Source of the DNA: Gemmatimonadota bacterium
Lineage (GTDB): Bacteria > Gemmatimonadota > Gemmatimonadetes > Gemmatimonadales > GWC2-71-9
Direction of reading: 5' to 3'
Assembly (NCBI GenBank): GCA_016704275.1
Contig: JADJAK010000003.1
Location: forward strand, 186,001 to 250,000
DNA length: 64,000 nucleotides
The translations under genes were made by a program, and so were the position numbers. The notes under the pieces are model-generated. The model had not been told where the DNA came from, did not search any database, and saw nothing but the letters and a program-made list of their open reading frames with translations. Shown here in pieces: positions 49,301-58,212 of this stretch; the stretch's first letter is position 1; every line of letters starts with the position of its first letter.

Positions 49301-52300
49301 TCACGGCACATCATTCCAGTTGATGATCGCATTGAACACCATCCCGAACTCGCCATGATTCTGCCAGCGATAGATCGGGTTGTTCGCGAACAGGATCACG
49401 CGTCCCTTGCCGTTGTTGGCCCCCGGGATGTCGACCGCGAACGGCCGCCCCTTGAGCGCATCGGCGCCGGTCATCAGCCCTGACAGCACCGCCGCATCGC
49501 CGCCGACGTAGCGGCCGAGAATATTGCCCTGGTCCGCCACCCCGACGCGGAGGGCCGGGCCGCCGACGTACTTGAGCGGCAGCTTCGTCCCCTCGTAGCC
49601 GTAGAAGACGGGGTGGAGCGGCTTCACGATCTCGCCCTCGACGAGTGGGCGCTGGGCGGTCAAGCCGGTGAGCGGCTCGGTGTCGACGGTGTGCGCCCAG
49701 CCGAAGTCGATCGGGAGCCGCATCGCGTCGCCGGTGGCGATCAGCGTACCGCCCTTCGCCAGGAAGTCGGCGAAGGCATCGACGCCGGCCTGGCCCATCC
49801 CGCCCGTCATGTCATCGGTCTCGCCGTACATCCCGAGGAACTGGAACTTCTCGCTCTTCTTGTAGGGGATCGGCGTGGGCTGCTTGGCCTGCATCACCGT
49901 CGTCTTGCTCAGGTTCTGCTGCGCCACGAGGATCACGTCGTACTGCTCCTTCAGCTTCCCCTTCATGACCCGTTCCTTGTAGATCAGGTCGTAGGGGATG
50001 CCGAAGTTGTCGAACGTCAGCCGATACCAACCGAGCTCCTGCGTGCCGCTCCACTGGGAGTAGATCGCCACGCGCGGCAGGTCGGCTGCGTGCGTCGCGA
50101 TCGGCGGGAGCTGGTTCAGCGCCTTGGCGGTCAAGCCGAACTTCTCCACGGCCGCCCGCACCCGAGCCGCCGCCTTCGCGTCGGTCACGAGGAAGGTGCC
50201 GGCCGGGAACTCGACACTGTCGACGATGAAGGTCTTTTCGGTGACCTGCATCGGCACATCGCGCAGGGCGTAGCGGAAGGCGATCATGTTGTTCGAGCCG
50301 AGGTGCGCCACCGCGATGCCGGCCTTCCCCTCGCCGACGGTGCGGCCCGCGAGGCCATCGGTGGTGACCGGCGTCGTCGTGGCCTTCAGGATGGTCGAGT
50401 CGGCGATCTCGCGGACCGCCACATTGAACGCCCACCCCATCGACCAGCCGCTGTCGTCATACGTGGTCAGCCGCGCGTCGGGAAACTGCTGCTTCTCGAG
50501 CAGGTTCTTGGCGAGGCGACCGTACGGCTGGTCGAGCTTGATGACATAGGAGCCGGCAGCATAGGTGGAATCGCCGACCTTGATCGGCGCCGTCGCGAGG
50601 CCGACCTCGATTCGCTGCACCCGGAGGATCCGCACCATCTCGGCGGCACGGGTCATGTCGCGCTGCTTCGGCAAGATGTAGGCGTAGGGCGCGCGCGTCT
50701 TGCCCGCCTCCATTCCGTTCCGCGTCTTGATGTAGAAGTTCTCGACCACCGTGCCCGGGAACATCGCCGTCAGCTGCAATGCGGACAGCACGCCGGTCTG
50801 CATGTAGTTCGTGTTGGCGCGCCGGGAGAACGAGGCGACGTCGTCGAAGCCGACGGGGATGCCGCGATACCACTCACGGTCTTGCGCGCCGCCTCGGCCG
50901 GTCGGGACGCCGCCGCCACCGCCTGCTGCGCCACGCCCCCCGCCGGGAGCCTGTGCCGCACCTGGCGCGGGAGCTGGGGTCTGCGTCGCGGCACCCGGCG
51001 CCCCCGTGGGTGCTGCGCCGCGCCCTCCGGCAGGCGGCGTGACCACACCAGTGGCTGGAGGCGTGACGGCTCCGCCGGCAGGCGGCGTCACCGCGCCACC
51101 GGCCGGAGGCGTTACCGGTGCGCCCGCACCGCCACGCCCACCGCCTGGCGCGGGGGCGGCACCACCGGGTGCCGGCGGTGCATTGGCCGCGCCACGGCCA
51201 CCACGCCCGGCACCAGCGGTCGCCGTCGTGTCGAGGTCTCGACCCGATTGCGTCTCGTACATCTTCATCAGGCCGTTGTGATTGTACGCGATCGAGCCGA
51301 GGTACCCCGGCGACCACCCATCCATGAAGGCATAGGTGTAGACGCCGGGCATGCCCCACTTGGTCATCTGCGCCATTTCATAGTTGGCGAACCAGGGGAG
51401 CTCGGCGAAGAGCAGCGGATCGAGGTTCGGATTCTGTGGCGCCGCGCCGCTGTAGGTGTACATCAGCGTGAGCGACTCGTGCAGGTCGTGCATGATCGGC
51501 GGGTGCGCCGTGAAGTACCAATCGGCGATCGCGCGCATCTGCACCAGCGAGAGATTGATGTCGCGGTTGTTGTCGTGGAAGGCGTACTTGCCCCAGTAGG
51601 GCACCGAACCGCCTCCGCGGCCTCCCCCGGCCGGTGCTGCTGGCGCGCCCGGCGTGCCGGGGGCGACACGTGCCGCCGCCGCACGGGCGGCGTCCTGGCC
51701 GCGGTAGAACCAATCGACGTTCCGATCACGGCCGTCGGCGTCTGCCGCCGGCGTCACCGAGACGTAGACGTTGTTCCGGATCTGCTCGATCACCGGCGAT
51801 GTCTCGGTCGCCAGGCGATAGACCAGCTCCATCAGCATCTCCGAGGGCCCCGTCTCGCCGCTGTGCAGCCCGCCCATCAGGTGGTAGTGCGGCTTGGTGG
51901 CGCCGATCAGCTCGCGGATCTCGGCGTCGCTGCGACCACGCGGGTCGGCGATCTTCGCCAGCTGGTCGCGATTCTGCTGCAGCTTCGCCATGTTGGCGTC
52001 GGACGAGACCCAGACCACCACCAGCTCCCGCCCTTCGTCCGACCGGCCGATCGTCTCGACACGGACGCGCGGCGTGGCCGCGGCCAGCGCGCGATAGTAC
52101 TTCAGCTGATCGGCGTAGTAGGTGAGGGTGCGCGGGGCGCCCACATGATGGCCGATGATGTCAGCCGGCGTGGGGATCCCCTTCACGACCGGGAGGTGGT
52201 CCACCAGCGGCGAGCCGAACTTCGTCTTCCCGGTCCAGAGCGTGTACAGCCGGGCGAACGCGGTGTCCTGCGCCTGCGCCGGGTCGCGCGTGCCGAGGGC

Positions 52301-52381
52301 GGCTTGCCCCGCGAGGGGGGCCGCCCCGAGGAGGGCCAGGGCGAGGACACAACGGGACATCGGGACGCAGCGCAGGGACAT
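49301..52381 (-). CDS. Secreted M14-family zinc carboxypeptidase-like protein
   Basis: A 1026-residue exported protein (signal CVLALALLGAAPLAGQA). The M14 metal site is H173-SG-E176 in GGLHSGETGPSEM and the third ligand H301 in HDLHES; spacing HXXE-(124)-H fits the family. NNRD at 271-274 is the usual substrate-binding region. After the catalytic part comes a Pro/Gly/Ala-rich linker with four copies of VTPPAGGA-like octapeptides (51020-51115), then a large C-terminal region ending in a glutamine-amidotransferase-like fold pattern (TGDAMRLPIDF). ATG at 52381 has GGAG upstream; 52360 is possible. Probably degrades peptides outside the inner membrane. Confidence 0.88.
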   Translation of the reverse strand: MSLRCVPMSRCVLALALLGAAPLAGQAALGTRDPAQAQDTAFARLYTLWTGKTKFGSPLVDHLPVVKGIPTPADIIGHHVGAPRTLTYYADQLKYYRALAAATPRVRVETIGRSDEGRELVVVWVSSDANMAKLQQNRDQLAKIADPRGRSDAEIRELIGATKPHYHLMGGLHSGETGPSEMLMELVYRLATETSPVIEQIRNNVYVSVTPAADADGRDRNVDWFYRGQDAARAAAARVAPGTPGAPAAPAGGGRGGGSVPYWGKYAFHDNNRDINLSLVQMRAIADWYFTAHPPIMHDLHESLTLMYTYSGAAPQNPNLDPLLFAELPWFANYEMAQMTKWGMPGVYTYAFMDGWSPGYLGSIAYNHNGLMKMYETQSGRDLDTTATAGAGRGGRGAANAPPAPGGAAPAPGGGRGGAGAPVTPPAGGAVTPPAGGAVTPPATGVVTPPAGGRGAAPTGAPGAATQTPAPAPGAAQAPGGGRGAAGGGGGVPTGRGGAQDREWYRGIPVGFDDVASFSRRANTNYMQTGVLSALQLTAMFPGTVVENFYIKTRNGMEAGKTRAPYAYILPKQRDMTRAAEMVRILRVQRIEVGLATAPIKVGDSTYAAGSYVIKLDQPYGRLAKNLLEKQQFPDARLTTYDDSGWSMGWAFNVAVREIADSTILKATTTPVTTDGLAGRTVGEGKAGIAVAHLGSNNMIAFRYALRDVPMQVTEKTFIVDSVEFPAGTFLVTDAKAAARVRAAVEKFGLTAKALNQLPPIATHAADLPRVAIYSQWSGTQELGWYRLTFDNFGIPYDLIYKERVMKGKLKEQYDVILVAQQNLSKTTVMQAKQPTPIPYKKSEKFQFLGMYGETDDMTGGMGQAGVDAFADFLAKGGTLIATGDAMRLPIDFGWAHTVDTEPLTGLTAQRPLVEGEIVKPLHPVFYGYEGTKLPLKYVGGPALRVGVADQGNILGRYVGGDAAVLSGLMTGADALKGRPFAVDIPGANNGKGRVILFANNPIYRWQNHGEFGMVFNAIINWNDVP

Positions 52382-52481
52382 CGCGGGACTCCAGGGCCGG
52401 CGGGTGATCGCGGAGCAGATGGGGTGGGAACCCGCCAAATCTACTCGCCGACCGCCGGTTCTTCACGCCCCCGCTGTCGGG

Positions 52482-53690
52482 TCACCCCCCGGCGGTGCGC
52501 CCCTTCAACGCCGCCACGCGCTGCGGCAGTCCGAAGAGCCGGATGAAGCCGGCGGCGTCGGACTGCTGGTAGACGTTGTCCTCACCGAAGGTGACGGTCG
52601 CCTCGTCGTAGAGCGAATGCGCACTCTGGCGCCCGATCACGTGGCAAGCGCCTTTGTAGAGCCGCATCGTGACGTCCCCGGTGACGCGAGCCTGCGTCAC
52701 GCCGATGAAGGCATCGTAGGCGTCGCGTTCGGTGGTCCACCAGCGGCCCTCGTAGACCAGCGCGGCATAGCGTGGCGCGATCACGTCCTTGGCGTCGAGG
52801 GTGCGCCGATCGAGCACCAGCTGCTCAAGCTCCGAATGGGCGGCATAGAGAATGGTGCCGCCTGGGGTCTCGTACACGCCGCGCGACTTCATCCCCACGA
52901 GGCGATCCTCGACGATGTCGGCTCGGCCGACCCCATGCCGACCGCCAATCGTGTTCAGCCGCTCGAGCAACGCGACCGCACCCAGCCGCTCGCCATTCAC
53001 GGCCACCGGCGTCCCCGCCTCGAAGCCGATCACGACGTCCTCGGGCGTGTCCGGGGCGAGCCGCGGGTCGGTCGTCATCAGGAACATCTCCTCGACTGGT
53101 GCCGACGCCGGATCCTCGAGGTTGCCCCCCTCATGGGAGACGTGCCAGAGGTTCCGGTCGCGCGAGAAGATCTTCTCCTTGGTCGCCACCACGGGAACGT
53201 GGTGCTCCGCGGCGTAGCGGAGGGCATCCTCACGCGACCGGATGTTCCACACCCGCCATGGGGCGATGACTTCCAGTTCAGGGGCGAACGCCATGTATGT
53301 CAGCTCGAAGCGGACCTGGTCGTTCCCCTTCCCGGTGCAGCCGTGGGCCAGGGCGTCGGCTCCCACCTGGCGGGCCACCTCGACCTGCGCCTTGGCGATG
53401 AGGGGACGGGCAATCGAGGTGCCGAGGAGGTAGGTCCGGTTGTAGATCGCACCGGCGCGCAGGGTGGGGAAGGCGAAATCCCGGACGAACTCCTCGCGGA
53501 GGTCGAGGATCTGGCACTCGTCGGCCCCGGAGGCAATCGCCTTCTCCCGGACCCCGGCCAGTTCATCGCCCTGGCCGATGTCGGCCGCGACGCAGACGAC
53601 CCGTGCCCCGGGGTACTGCTCGCGAAGCCAGGGGACGATGATCGAGGTATCGAGGCCGCCGGAATAGGCGAGGGCGATGGTGCGCGGCAT
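52482..53690 (-). CDS. argG: Argininosuccinate synthase
   Basis: A 402-residue enzyme joining citrulline and aspartate in arginine synthesis. AYSGGLDTSIIVPWLRE is the PP-loop ATP site; YLLGTSIARPLIAK, HGCTGKGNDQVRFEL and YETPGGTILYAAH are family motifs. It stands alone on the minus strand between the M14 gene and the mre cluster, with its own candidate promoter and two palindromes upstream. No other arginine gene is nearby. Confidence 0.96.
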   Translation of the reverse strand: MPRTIALAYSGGLDTSIIVPWLREQYPGARVVCVAADIGQGDELAGVREKAIASGADECQILDLREEFVRDFAFPTLRAGAIYNRTYLLGTSIARPLIAKAQVEVARQVGADALAHGCTGKGNDQVRFELTYMAFAPELEVIAPWRVWNIRSREDALRYAAEHHVPVVATKEKIFSRDRNLWHVSHEGGNLEDPASAPVEEMFLMTTDPRLAPDTPEDVVIGFEAGTPVAVNGERLGAVALLERLNTIGGRHGVGRADIVEDRLVGMKSRGVYETPGGTILYAAHSELEQLVLDRRTLDAKDVIAPRYAALVYEGRWWTTERDAYDAFIGVTQARVTGDVTMRLYKGACHVIGRQSAHSLYDEATVTFGEDNVYQQSDAAGFIRLFGLPQRVAALKGRTAGG

Positions 53691-53737
53691 GGACGACTCC
53701 GGGACGGCAGGCGGTGAGTGGCGTGGTGACCGGGCGG

Positions 53738-53766
53738 AGTATGGGGCGAACGGGGCATGGCGGCAA
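53738..53766 (-). promoter_or_regulatory. Candidate promoter of argG
   Basis: On the minus strand, TTGCCG (53761-53766) and CATACT (53738-53743) with a 17-bp spacer; transcription would start near 53731, about 40 nt before the ATG at 53690. Pattern match only. Confidence 0.4.
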
Positions 53767-53781
53767 GGCGGCCGGCGGCGA

Positions 53782-53845
53782 TGAGCGCGCGCTCACCCGG
53801 CCTTCGACTGAAGGCTCCCCTTGGCCCCAGTGAGCATTTGCTCAC
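53782..53845. promoter_or_regulatory. Two palindromes TGAGC-N4-GCTCA, candidate operator pair
   Basis: Box 1 is TGAGCGCGCGCTCA (53782-53795), a perfect palindrome. Box 2 is GTGAGCATTTGCTCAC (53830-53845), with 7-bp arms. Both share TGAGC-N4-GCTCA, the same 5-4-5 geometry as ArgR boxes (TGAAT-N4-ATTCA), with GC-richer arms. They lie upstream of the argG promoter and also upstream of mreB. Regulation of argG by an arginine repressor is a reasonable guess, not shown. Confidence 0.4.
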
Positions 53846-53952
53846 GACTCCCCCCAAGGTGGCTCCGGACAAGCGGTTGCGCGTGGTCTGCGCCGCGGAC
53901 ACTTTAGGACAGGATCCTGGCCCATTTCCGACCCGACCCGGCGGTTTGTCAC

Positions 53953-54984
53953 GTGAAATTTCCCTCCTTCGGCTCCCTGCTTCCCGCCAACGAGATCGCC
54001 GTCGATCTCGGCACCGCGAACACGCTCATCTATGTGAAGGGCGAAGGCATCGTGCTCAACGAGCCCTCCGTCGTCGCCATCGAGAAGGCGACCGGTCGCG
54101 TGAAGGGGATCGGACTCGAAGCGAAGCGGATGCTCGGACGGACGCCGGACGGCATCGTTGCGGTGCGACCGATGCGCGACGGCGTCATCGCCGACTTCGA
54201 CGTGACCGAGAAGATGTTGCGCTACTTCCTCAAGACGATCATCGACAAGCATTTCTTCCGCGTGAAGCCGAAGGTGATCGTCGCGGTGCCGTCGGGGATC
54301 ACCGAAGTCGAGCGCCGCGCGGTGCGTGACTCGGCCGAGACGGCCGGTGCGAAGCAGGTGCTCATGGTGGCGGAGCCGATGGCGGCGGCGATCGGTGTCG
54401 GCCTGCCGGTGGAGACGCCGACCGGCAACATGGTGATCGACATCGGCGGTGGCACGACCGAGATCGCCGTCATCGCGCTCTCCGGCATCGTCTCCGATAC
54501 CTCGATCCGCATCGGCGGTGACGAGCTCGATCAGGCCATCGTGATGTTCATGCGCAAGAACTACAACCTGCTGGTCGGCGAGCCGACGGCGGAGCTGATC
54601 AAGATCAAGGTCGGCTCGGCGTTCACGCTGAGCGAAGAGCGCGAGATGGAAGTGAAGGGGCGCGACCTCGTTTCCGGCATCCCGAAGACGGTGCGCGTGC
54701 ACTCGAGCGAGATCCGCGAAGCGGTGCAGGAGCCGGTCCAGCAGATCGTCGATGCCGTCCGGCGCGCGCTCGAAATCACTCCGCCCGAACTCTCGTCCGA
54801 CATCGTCGATCGCGGCATCGTGATGACCGGCGGCGGCGCGCTGATCCGCGGCCTCGACATGCTGCTCCAGCAGGAGACCGGCCTCCCGATCCACGTCGAC
54901 GAGGACCCGCTCACCTGCGTCGTCCGTGGGACTGGCCGGATCCTGGACGACTTCGAGAAGTACCGTAGCGTCCTTGTGACCTGA
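53953..54984 (+). CDS. mreB: Rod shape-determining protein MreB
   Basis: A 343-residue bacterial actin that organises lateral wall synthesis. The actin-fold motifs are EIAVDLGTANTLIYVKGEGI (phosphate 1), VIDIGGGTTEIAVIAL (phosphate 2) and MTGGGALIRGLDMLL (adenosine). GTG at 53953 gives the normal N-terminus. It heads mreBCD-PBP2-rodA, predicting a rod-shaped cell. No strong promoter was noticed, though the leader region is 260 bp long. Confidence 0.97.
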   Translation: MKFPSFGSLLPANEIAVDLGTANTLIYVKGEGIVLNEPSVVAIEKATGRVKGIGLEAKRMLGRTPDGIVAVRPMRDGVIADFDVTEKMLRYFLKTIIDKHFFRVKPKVIVAVPSGITEVERRAVRDSAETAGAKQVLMVAEPMAAAIGVGLPVETPTGNMVIDIGGGTTEIAVIALSGIVSDTSIRIGGDELDQAIVMFMRKNYNLLVGEPTAELIKIKVGSAFTLSEEREMEVKGRDLVSGIPKTVRVHSSEIREAVQEPVQQIVDAVRRALEITPPELSSDIVDRGIVMTGGGALIRGLDMLLQQETGLPIHVDEDPLTCVVRGTGRILDDFEKYRSVLVT

Positions 54985-54986
54985 CC

Positions 54987-55829
54987 ATGGGGCGTCGCGC
55001 CGGACGTGAGACCGCCCGCGGCGACCTCTTCCTGTTCGCCGGCTGTGTCGCGCTCGCGCTGATCGCCCTCGCGCTGCCTCGTTCCTGGGCCCAGGGGCTG
55101 ACGGCGGCCCTCCGCAACACCGCCTTCCGCCCGATGGTGATTCTTCAGACCCGCGCCGCCGAAGATCTGACGGCCCGCTTTCGGCTGAAGGGGATCCAGC
55201 TGCAGCGCGACTCGCTCGCGTTGGCGATTCAGCAGCAGGCCGCACTGCAGCAGGAGAACGACAACCTGCGCTCGCTGGTGGGGCTCCGGCAGCGCCTGGT
55301 GCATCCGTATGTTGCCGCCGAAGTGCTGCACCGTCCCGCATCGACCGAGGGACGGATGTTGCTGGTCGGTGCCGGTCGGAGCGTCGGCGTCGACTCCTTC
55401 GCCGCCGTCGTGACCGCCGACGGCCTGCTCGGGGCGGTATGGAATGCCGGGCCGACGACGAGCAGCGTGATGAGTTGGGCCCACCCCGAATTCCGGGCCT
55501 CGGCGGTGACCGGTGACGGTCGGATCTTGGGCATGGTGCAACCCTCCCCCTCGATGGAAGGGCGCCAGCCGCTGCTGGAGCTTCGCGGCGTCGCGCTTCG
55601 TGACTCACTCACCCTCGGCACCAAGGTCTTCACCTCCGGGCTCGGCGGGGTATTCCCCCGCGGCATCCCGATCGGGACGGTCGCGCGGATCGGGCGCGAT
55701 GAGCTGGGGTACGAGCGGGTCTACCTGATCCGCCCCTTCGTGAACCCGGGCTTCGTGTCCCATGTCCTGATCCTCACGGCGCCCCGCGACTCGACGTTCC
55801 TGCCGCTGCCAGGCGGGGAGGGGCCCTGA
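54987..55829 (+). CDS. mreC: Rod shape-determining protein MreC
   Basis: A 280-residue bitopic protein: an N-terminal membrane helix (LFLFAGCVALALIALALP), a coiled coil (LQRDSLALAIQQQAALQQEN) and a C-terminal beta domain in the periplasm with GAGRSVGVDSFAAVVTADGL, LGGVFPRGIPIGTVARIG. It links MreB to the PBP2-RodA complex. Two bases separate it from mreB, and its stop shares a base with mreD. Confidence 0.94.
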   Translation: MGRRAGRETARGDLFLFAGCVALALIALALPRSWAQGLTAALRNTAFRPMVILQTRAAEDLTARFRLKGIQLQRDSLALAIQQQAALQQENDNLRSLVGLRQRLVHPYVAAEVLHRPASTEGRMLLVGAGRSVGVDSFAAVVTADGLLGAVWNAGPTTSSVMSWAHPEFRASAVTGDGRILGMVQPSPSMEGRQPLLELRGVALRDSLTLGTKVFTSGLGGVFPRGIPIGTVARIGRDELGYERVYLIRPFVNPGFVSHVLILTAPRDSTFLPLPGGEGP

Positions 55830-56353
55830 TGGCCTTCGGCTCCTCGGACCGTCGTCGGCGCACCCGCTCCACCGATCGGGTCCGCATCGCGCTGGTGGTG
55901 CTCCTGCTGCTCTTCGCGGATGCCTACCTCCTGCCGTCCGTGGTGACGGGACCGTGGGTGCCCGACCTGCTCCTGCTCGCGCTCCTGTTGTTGGCCATTC
56001 GGCAGCCCCCGGGCGTGGCTGCGGTCATCGGCTTCGCGGTCGGTCTGGTGGCCGATGTCCTGACGCCTGCCCATTTCGGCGCTGGAATCCTGGCCCATGT
56101 GCTCGTGGGCTGGGGCGCGTCGTGGGGCCGATCGGTCTTTTTTGCCGACAATCTCTTCGTCAACGCGGCACTGTTCGCGGTCGGCACGTGGGTGCGCAAC
56201 CTGATCGTCCTGCTCCTGAGCGGGACGGCCGCCTCGTCGCTGCTGATGCAAATGACGGTCTGGTCGCCATTGCAGGGTCTCAGCACGGCGGCAGTCGGTG
56301 TGGTGGTGGTCGTCCTCTTCCGCGACTGGCTCGCGATCCGCATCGAACCATGA
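55829..56353 (+). CDS. mreD: Rod shape-determining protein MreD
   Basis: A 174-residue hydrophobic protein with about five membrane segments, including VRIALVVLLLLFADAYLLPS and VAAVIGFAVGLVADVLTPAH; the G-x-x-x-D-x-x-x-P pattern in the second is typical of MreD. The identification rests on hydrophobicity, length and position between mreC and the PBP2 gene, with which it shares ATGA. Confidence 0.88.
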   Translation: MAFGSSDRRRRTRSTDRVRIALVVLLLLFADAYLLPSVVTGPWVPDLLLLALLLLAIRQPPGVAAVIGFAVGLVADVLTPAHFGAGILAHVLVGWGASWGRSVFFADNLFVNAALFAVGTWVRNLIVLLLSGTAASSLLMQMTVWSPLQGLSTAAVGVVVVVLFRDWLAIRIEP

Positions 56354-58212
56354 GCGCCTGGGAATCGTGGCAGCTCTCCGAGCGGGCCGGCCGCGCACAG
56401 GCTGTGCTCGCACTCATTTTCCTGATCCTCGGTGGCGCCTTCTTCAAGGCCCAGGTGGTGGACGGCGCCCAATTCCGGTTGGCGTCCGAGGGGAGTCGAC
56501 TGCGTCCGATTCCACTGCCCGCGCCTCGCGGCGAGATCTTCGATCGCAACGGCTTGCTGATCGCCGAGAACGTGCCGGGGTACTCGATCCGATTGCTGGC
56601 CACGGGCGAAGACTCGTTGCGCTCGGTGCTCACCAGGTTGCGGGCCTTCGTCCCGGCGGACTCGGTCGACGTCGAGAAGGTCGTGCGGCGGTGGCGAAAG
56701 ACGCCGTACGAGCCGGTGCTGGTGTTCGCCTCGGGCGAATTCGGGATTGTCTCCACGCTGGAAGAGCACCGCGCCGCGATTCCCGGCCTGGTGATCCAGG
56801 CGGAGCCGTCGCGTCGCTACCCTGACAGCACCGCGGTGGCGCACCTGGTCGGCTACGTGAGCGAGGTGAGTGAACGCGAGCTGGAGTCCGGCAATTTTCC
56901 CAACGCGCGTCAGGGAGAGGTCGTCGGCAAGAACGGGCTGGAAGTCGAGTACGACTCGATCCTGCGTGGGCGTCAGGGGATCCGCTACGTCGAGGTCACG
57001 GCGAAGGGGCGCACCATTCGCGACCGCGGCGTCAGCGGCTCGATCAGGCCGCAGGCCGGCGCCTCCCTCAAGACCACCATCGACCTTCCACTGCAGCGCT
57101 TCGTCGACTCGATGTGGCGCGCCGCCCTGCCGGGGAAGAACGGTGCGCTGTTGGCGATGACGCCGCAGGGGGAGATCCTCGCCTACATCTCCTTCCCGTC
57201 CTACGATCCGAACGACTTCGTCGGCGGGATCGACGCGCCGACCTATTCGTTGCTCGCGAACGACCCCAACCGACCACTCTTCGATCGGGTGATTCAGGCG
57301 ACCTATCCGCCCGCCTCGCCGTGGAAGCTCGCGACGGCCGCGATGGGACTCCGCCGCGGCCTGGTGACGATGGACACGCACATGCGGACGTCATGCAACG
57401 GTGGCTTCCAGTTCGGCAACCGCAACTTTCGTTGTTGGAAGCGCGATGGCGGTCACGGCTCGCTGACGCTCGCCCAGGCGATCGCCACGTCGTGCGACGT
57501 CTATTTCTACCAGCTCGGCCTGATGCTCGATCGAGACCCGCTCCTCGATGACGGCGCCTCGATGGGCTTCGGTGAGCGGAGTGGCGTCGACCTCGAGCGT
57601 GAGAAGGCGGCAGGCTTTCCGACGGTCAAGAGTTACATCCGGAAGAGTGGTGGGACCAGCTGGTCGCGGGGGGAACTGCTCAACCTCGCCATCGGGCAGG
57701 GACGCAACGTGCAGACGCTGGTCGGCATGACCTCGTTCTACGCCGCGCTCGCGACGGATGGCGTGCGCCGCGCGCCCTTCATGGTCCGCCGCCGGACCGC
57801 GGCGAAGTCGTGGGATCTGGGCCTCAAGCCCGAGCAGTTGCAGGGTCTGCGCAGCGCCCTCGCCGCCGTTGTCGACATCGGGACCGCCGCCGCCTCGGGT
57901 GGGCGTGAACTGAAGGTCGCCGGGAAGACCGGCACCGGGCAGTTCCCGCCGCAGAAGGACCTCGGCTGGTTCATCGGTTATGCGCCGGCCGATGCGCCGA
58001 AGATCGTGGTGGGCATCGTCGTGGAGGAGGGGCTCCACGGATCATCGGTGGCGGGCTACGTCGTGGACGCGATCGGCAAGTTCCTCGGCCAGCCGGTTGC
58101 CGGTGCACGGATCCTGGTCACCGAGGACACCTCTACGGTGGCGGGTGACTCCACCACCCCGGCGCCGCTCGCGACGCCGCGCGACACCGGTCGTCGAGGC
58201 ACGCGGCCATGA
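56350..58212 (+). CDS. mrdA: Penicillin-binding protein 2 (elongasome transpeptidase)
   Basis: A 620-residue class B PBP that crosslinks peptidoglycan during elongation. One membrane helix (VLALIFLILGGAFFKAQVV), the pedestal motif with RGEIFDRNGLLIAEN, then the transpeptidase: active-site S323-P-W-K326, S381-C-D (SxD is normal for PBP2) and K526-T-G. A C-terminal Thr/Pro-rich tail of about 30 residues follows. The open frame reaches 55954, but ATG 56350 overlaps the mreD stop and precedes the membrane helix. Confidence 0.95.
   Translation: MSAWESWQLSERAGRAQAVLALIFLILGGAFFKAQVVDGAQFRLASEGSRLRPIPLPAPRGEIFDRNGLLIAENVPGYSIRLLATGEDSLRSVLTRLRAFVPADSVDVEKVVRRWRKTPYEPVLVFASGEFGIVSTLEEHRAAIPGLVIQAEPSRRYPDSTAVAHLVGYVSEVSERELESGNFPNARQGEVVGKNGLEVEYDSILRGRQGIRYVEVTAKGRTIRDRGVSGSIRPQAGASLKTTIDLPLQRFVDSMWRAALPGKNGALLAMTPQGEILAYISFPSYDPNDFVGGIDAPTYSLLANDPNRPLFDRVIQATYPPASPWKLATAAMGLRRGLVTMDTHMRTSCNGGFQFGNRNFRCWKRDGGHGSLTLAQAIATSCDVYFYQLGLMLDRDPLLDDGASMGFGERSGVDLEREKAAGFPTVKSYIRKSGGTSWSRGELLNLAIGQGRNVQTLVGMTSFYAALATDGVRRAPFMVRRRTAAKSWDLGLKPEQLQGLRSALAAVVDIGTAAASGGRELKVAGKTGTGQFPPQKDLGWFIGYAPADAPKIVVGIVVEEGLHGSSVAGYVVDAIGKFLGQPVAGARILVTEDTSTVAGDSTTPAPLATPRDTGRRGTRP

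Noticed and set aside
57316..57500. SCD instead of SxN in the PBP2 active site as a missing key residue
   Set aside because: SxD at this position is normal for elongation-specific PBP2 proteins, so it is not an anomaly.
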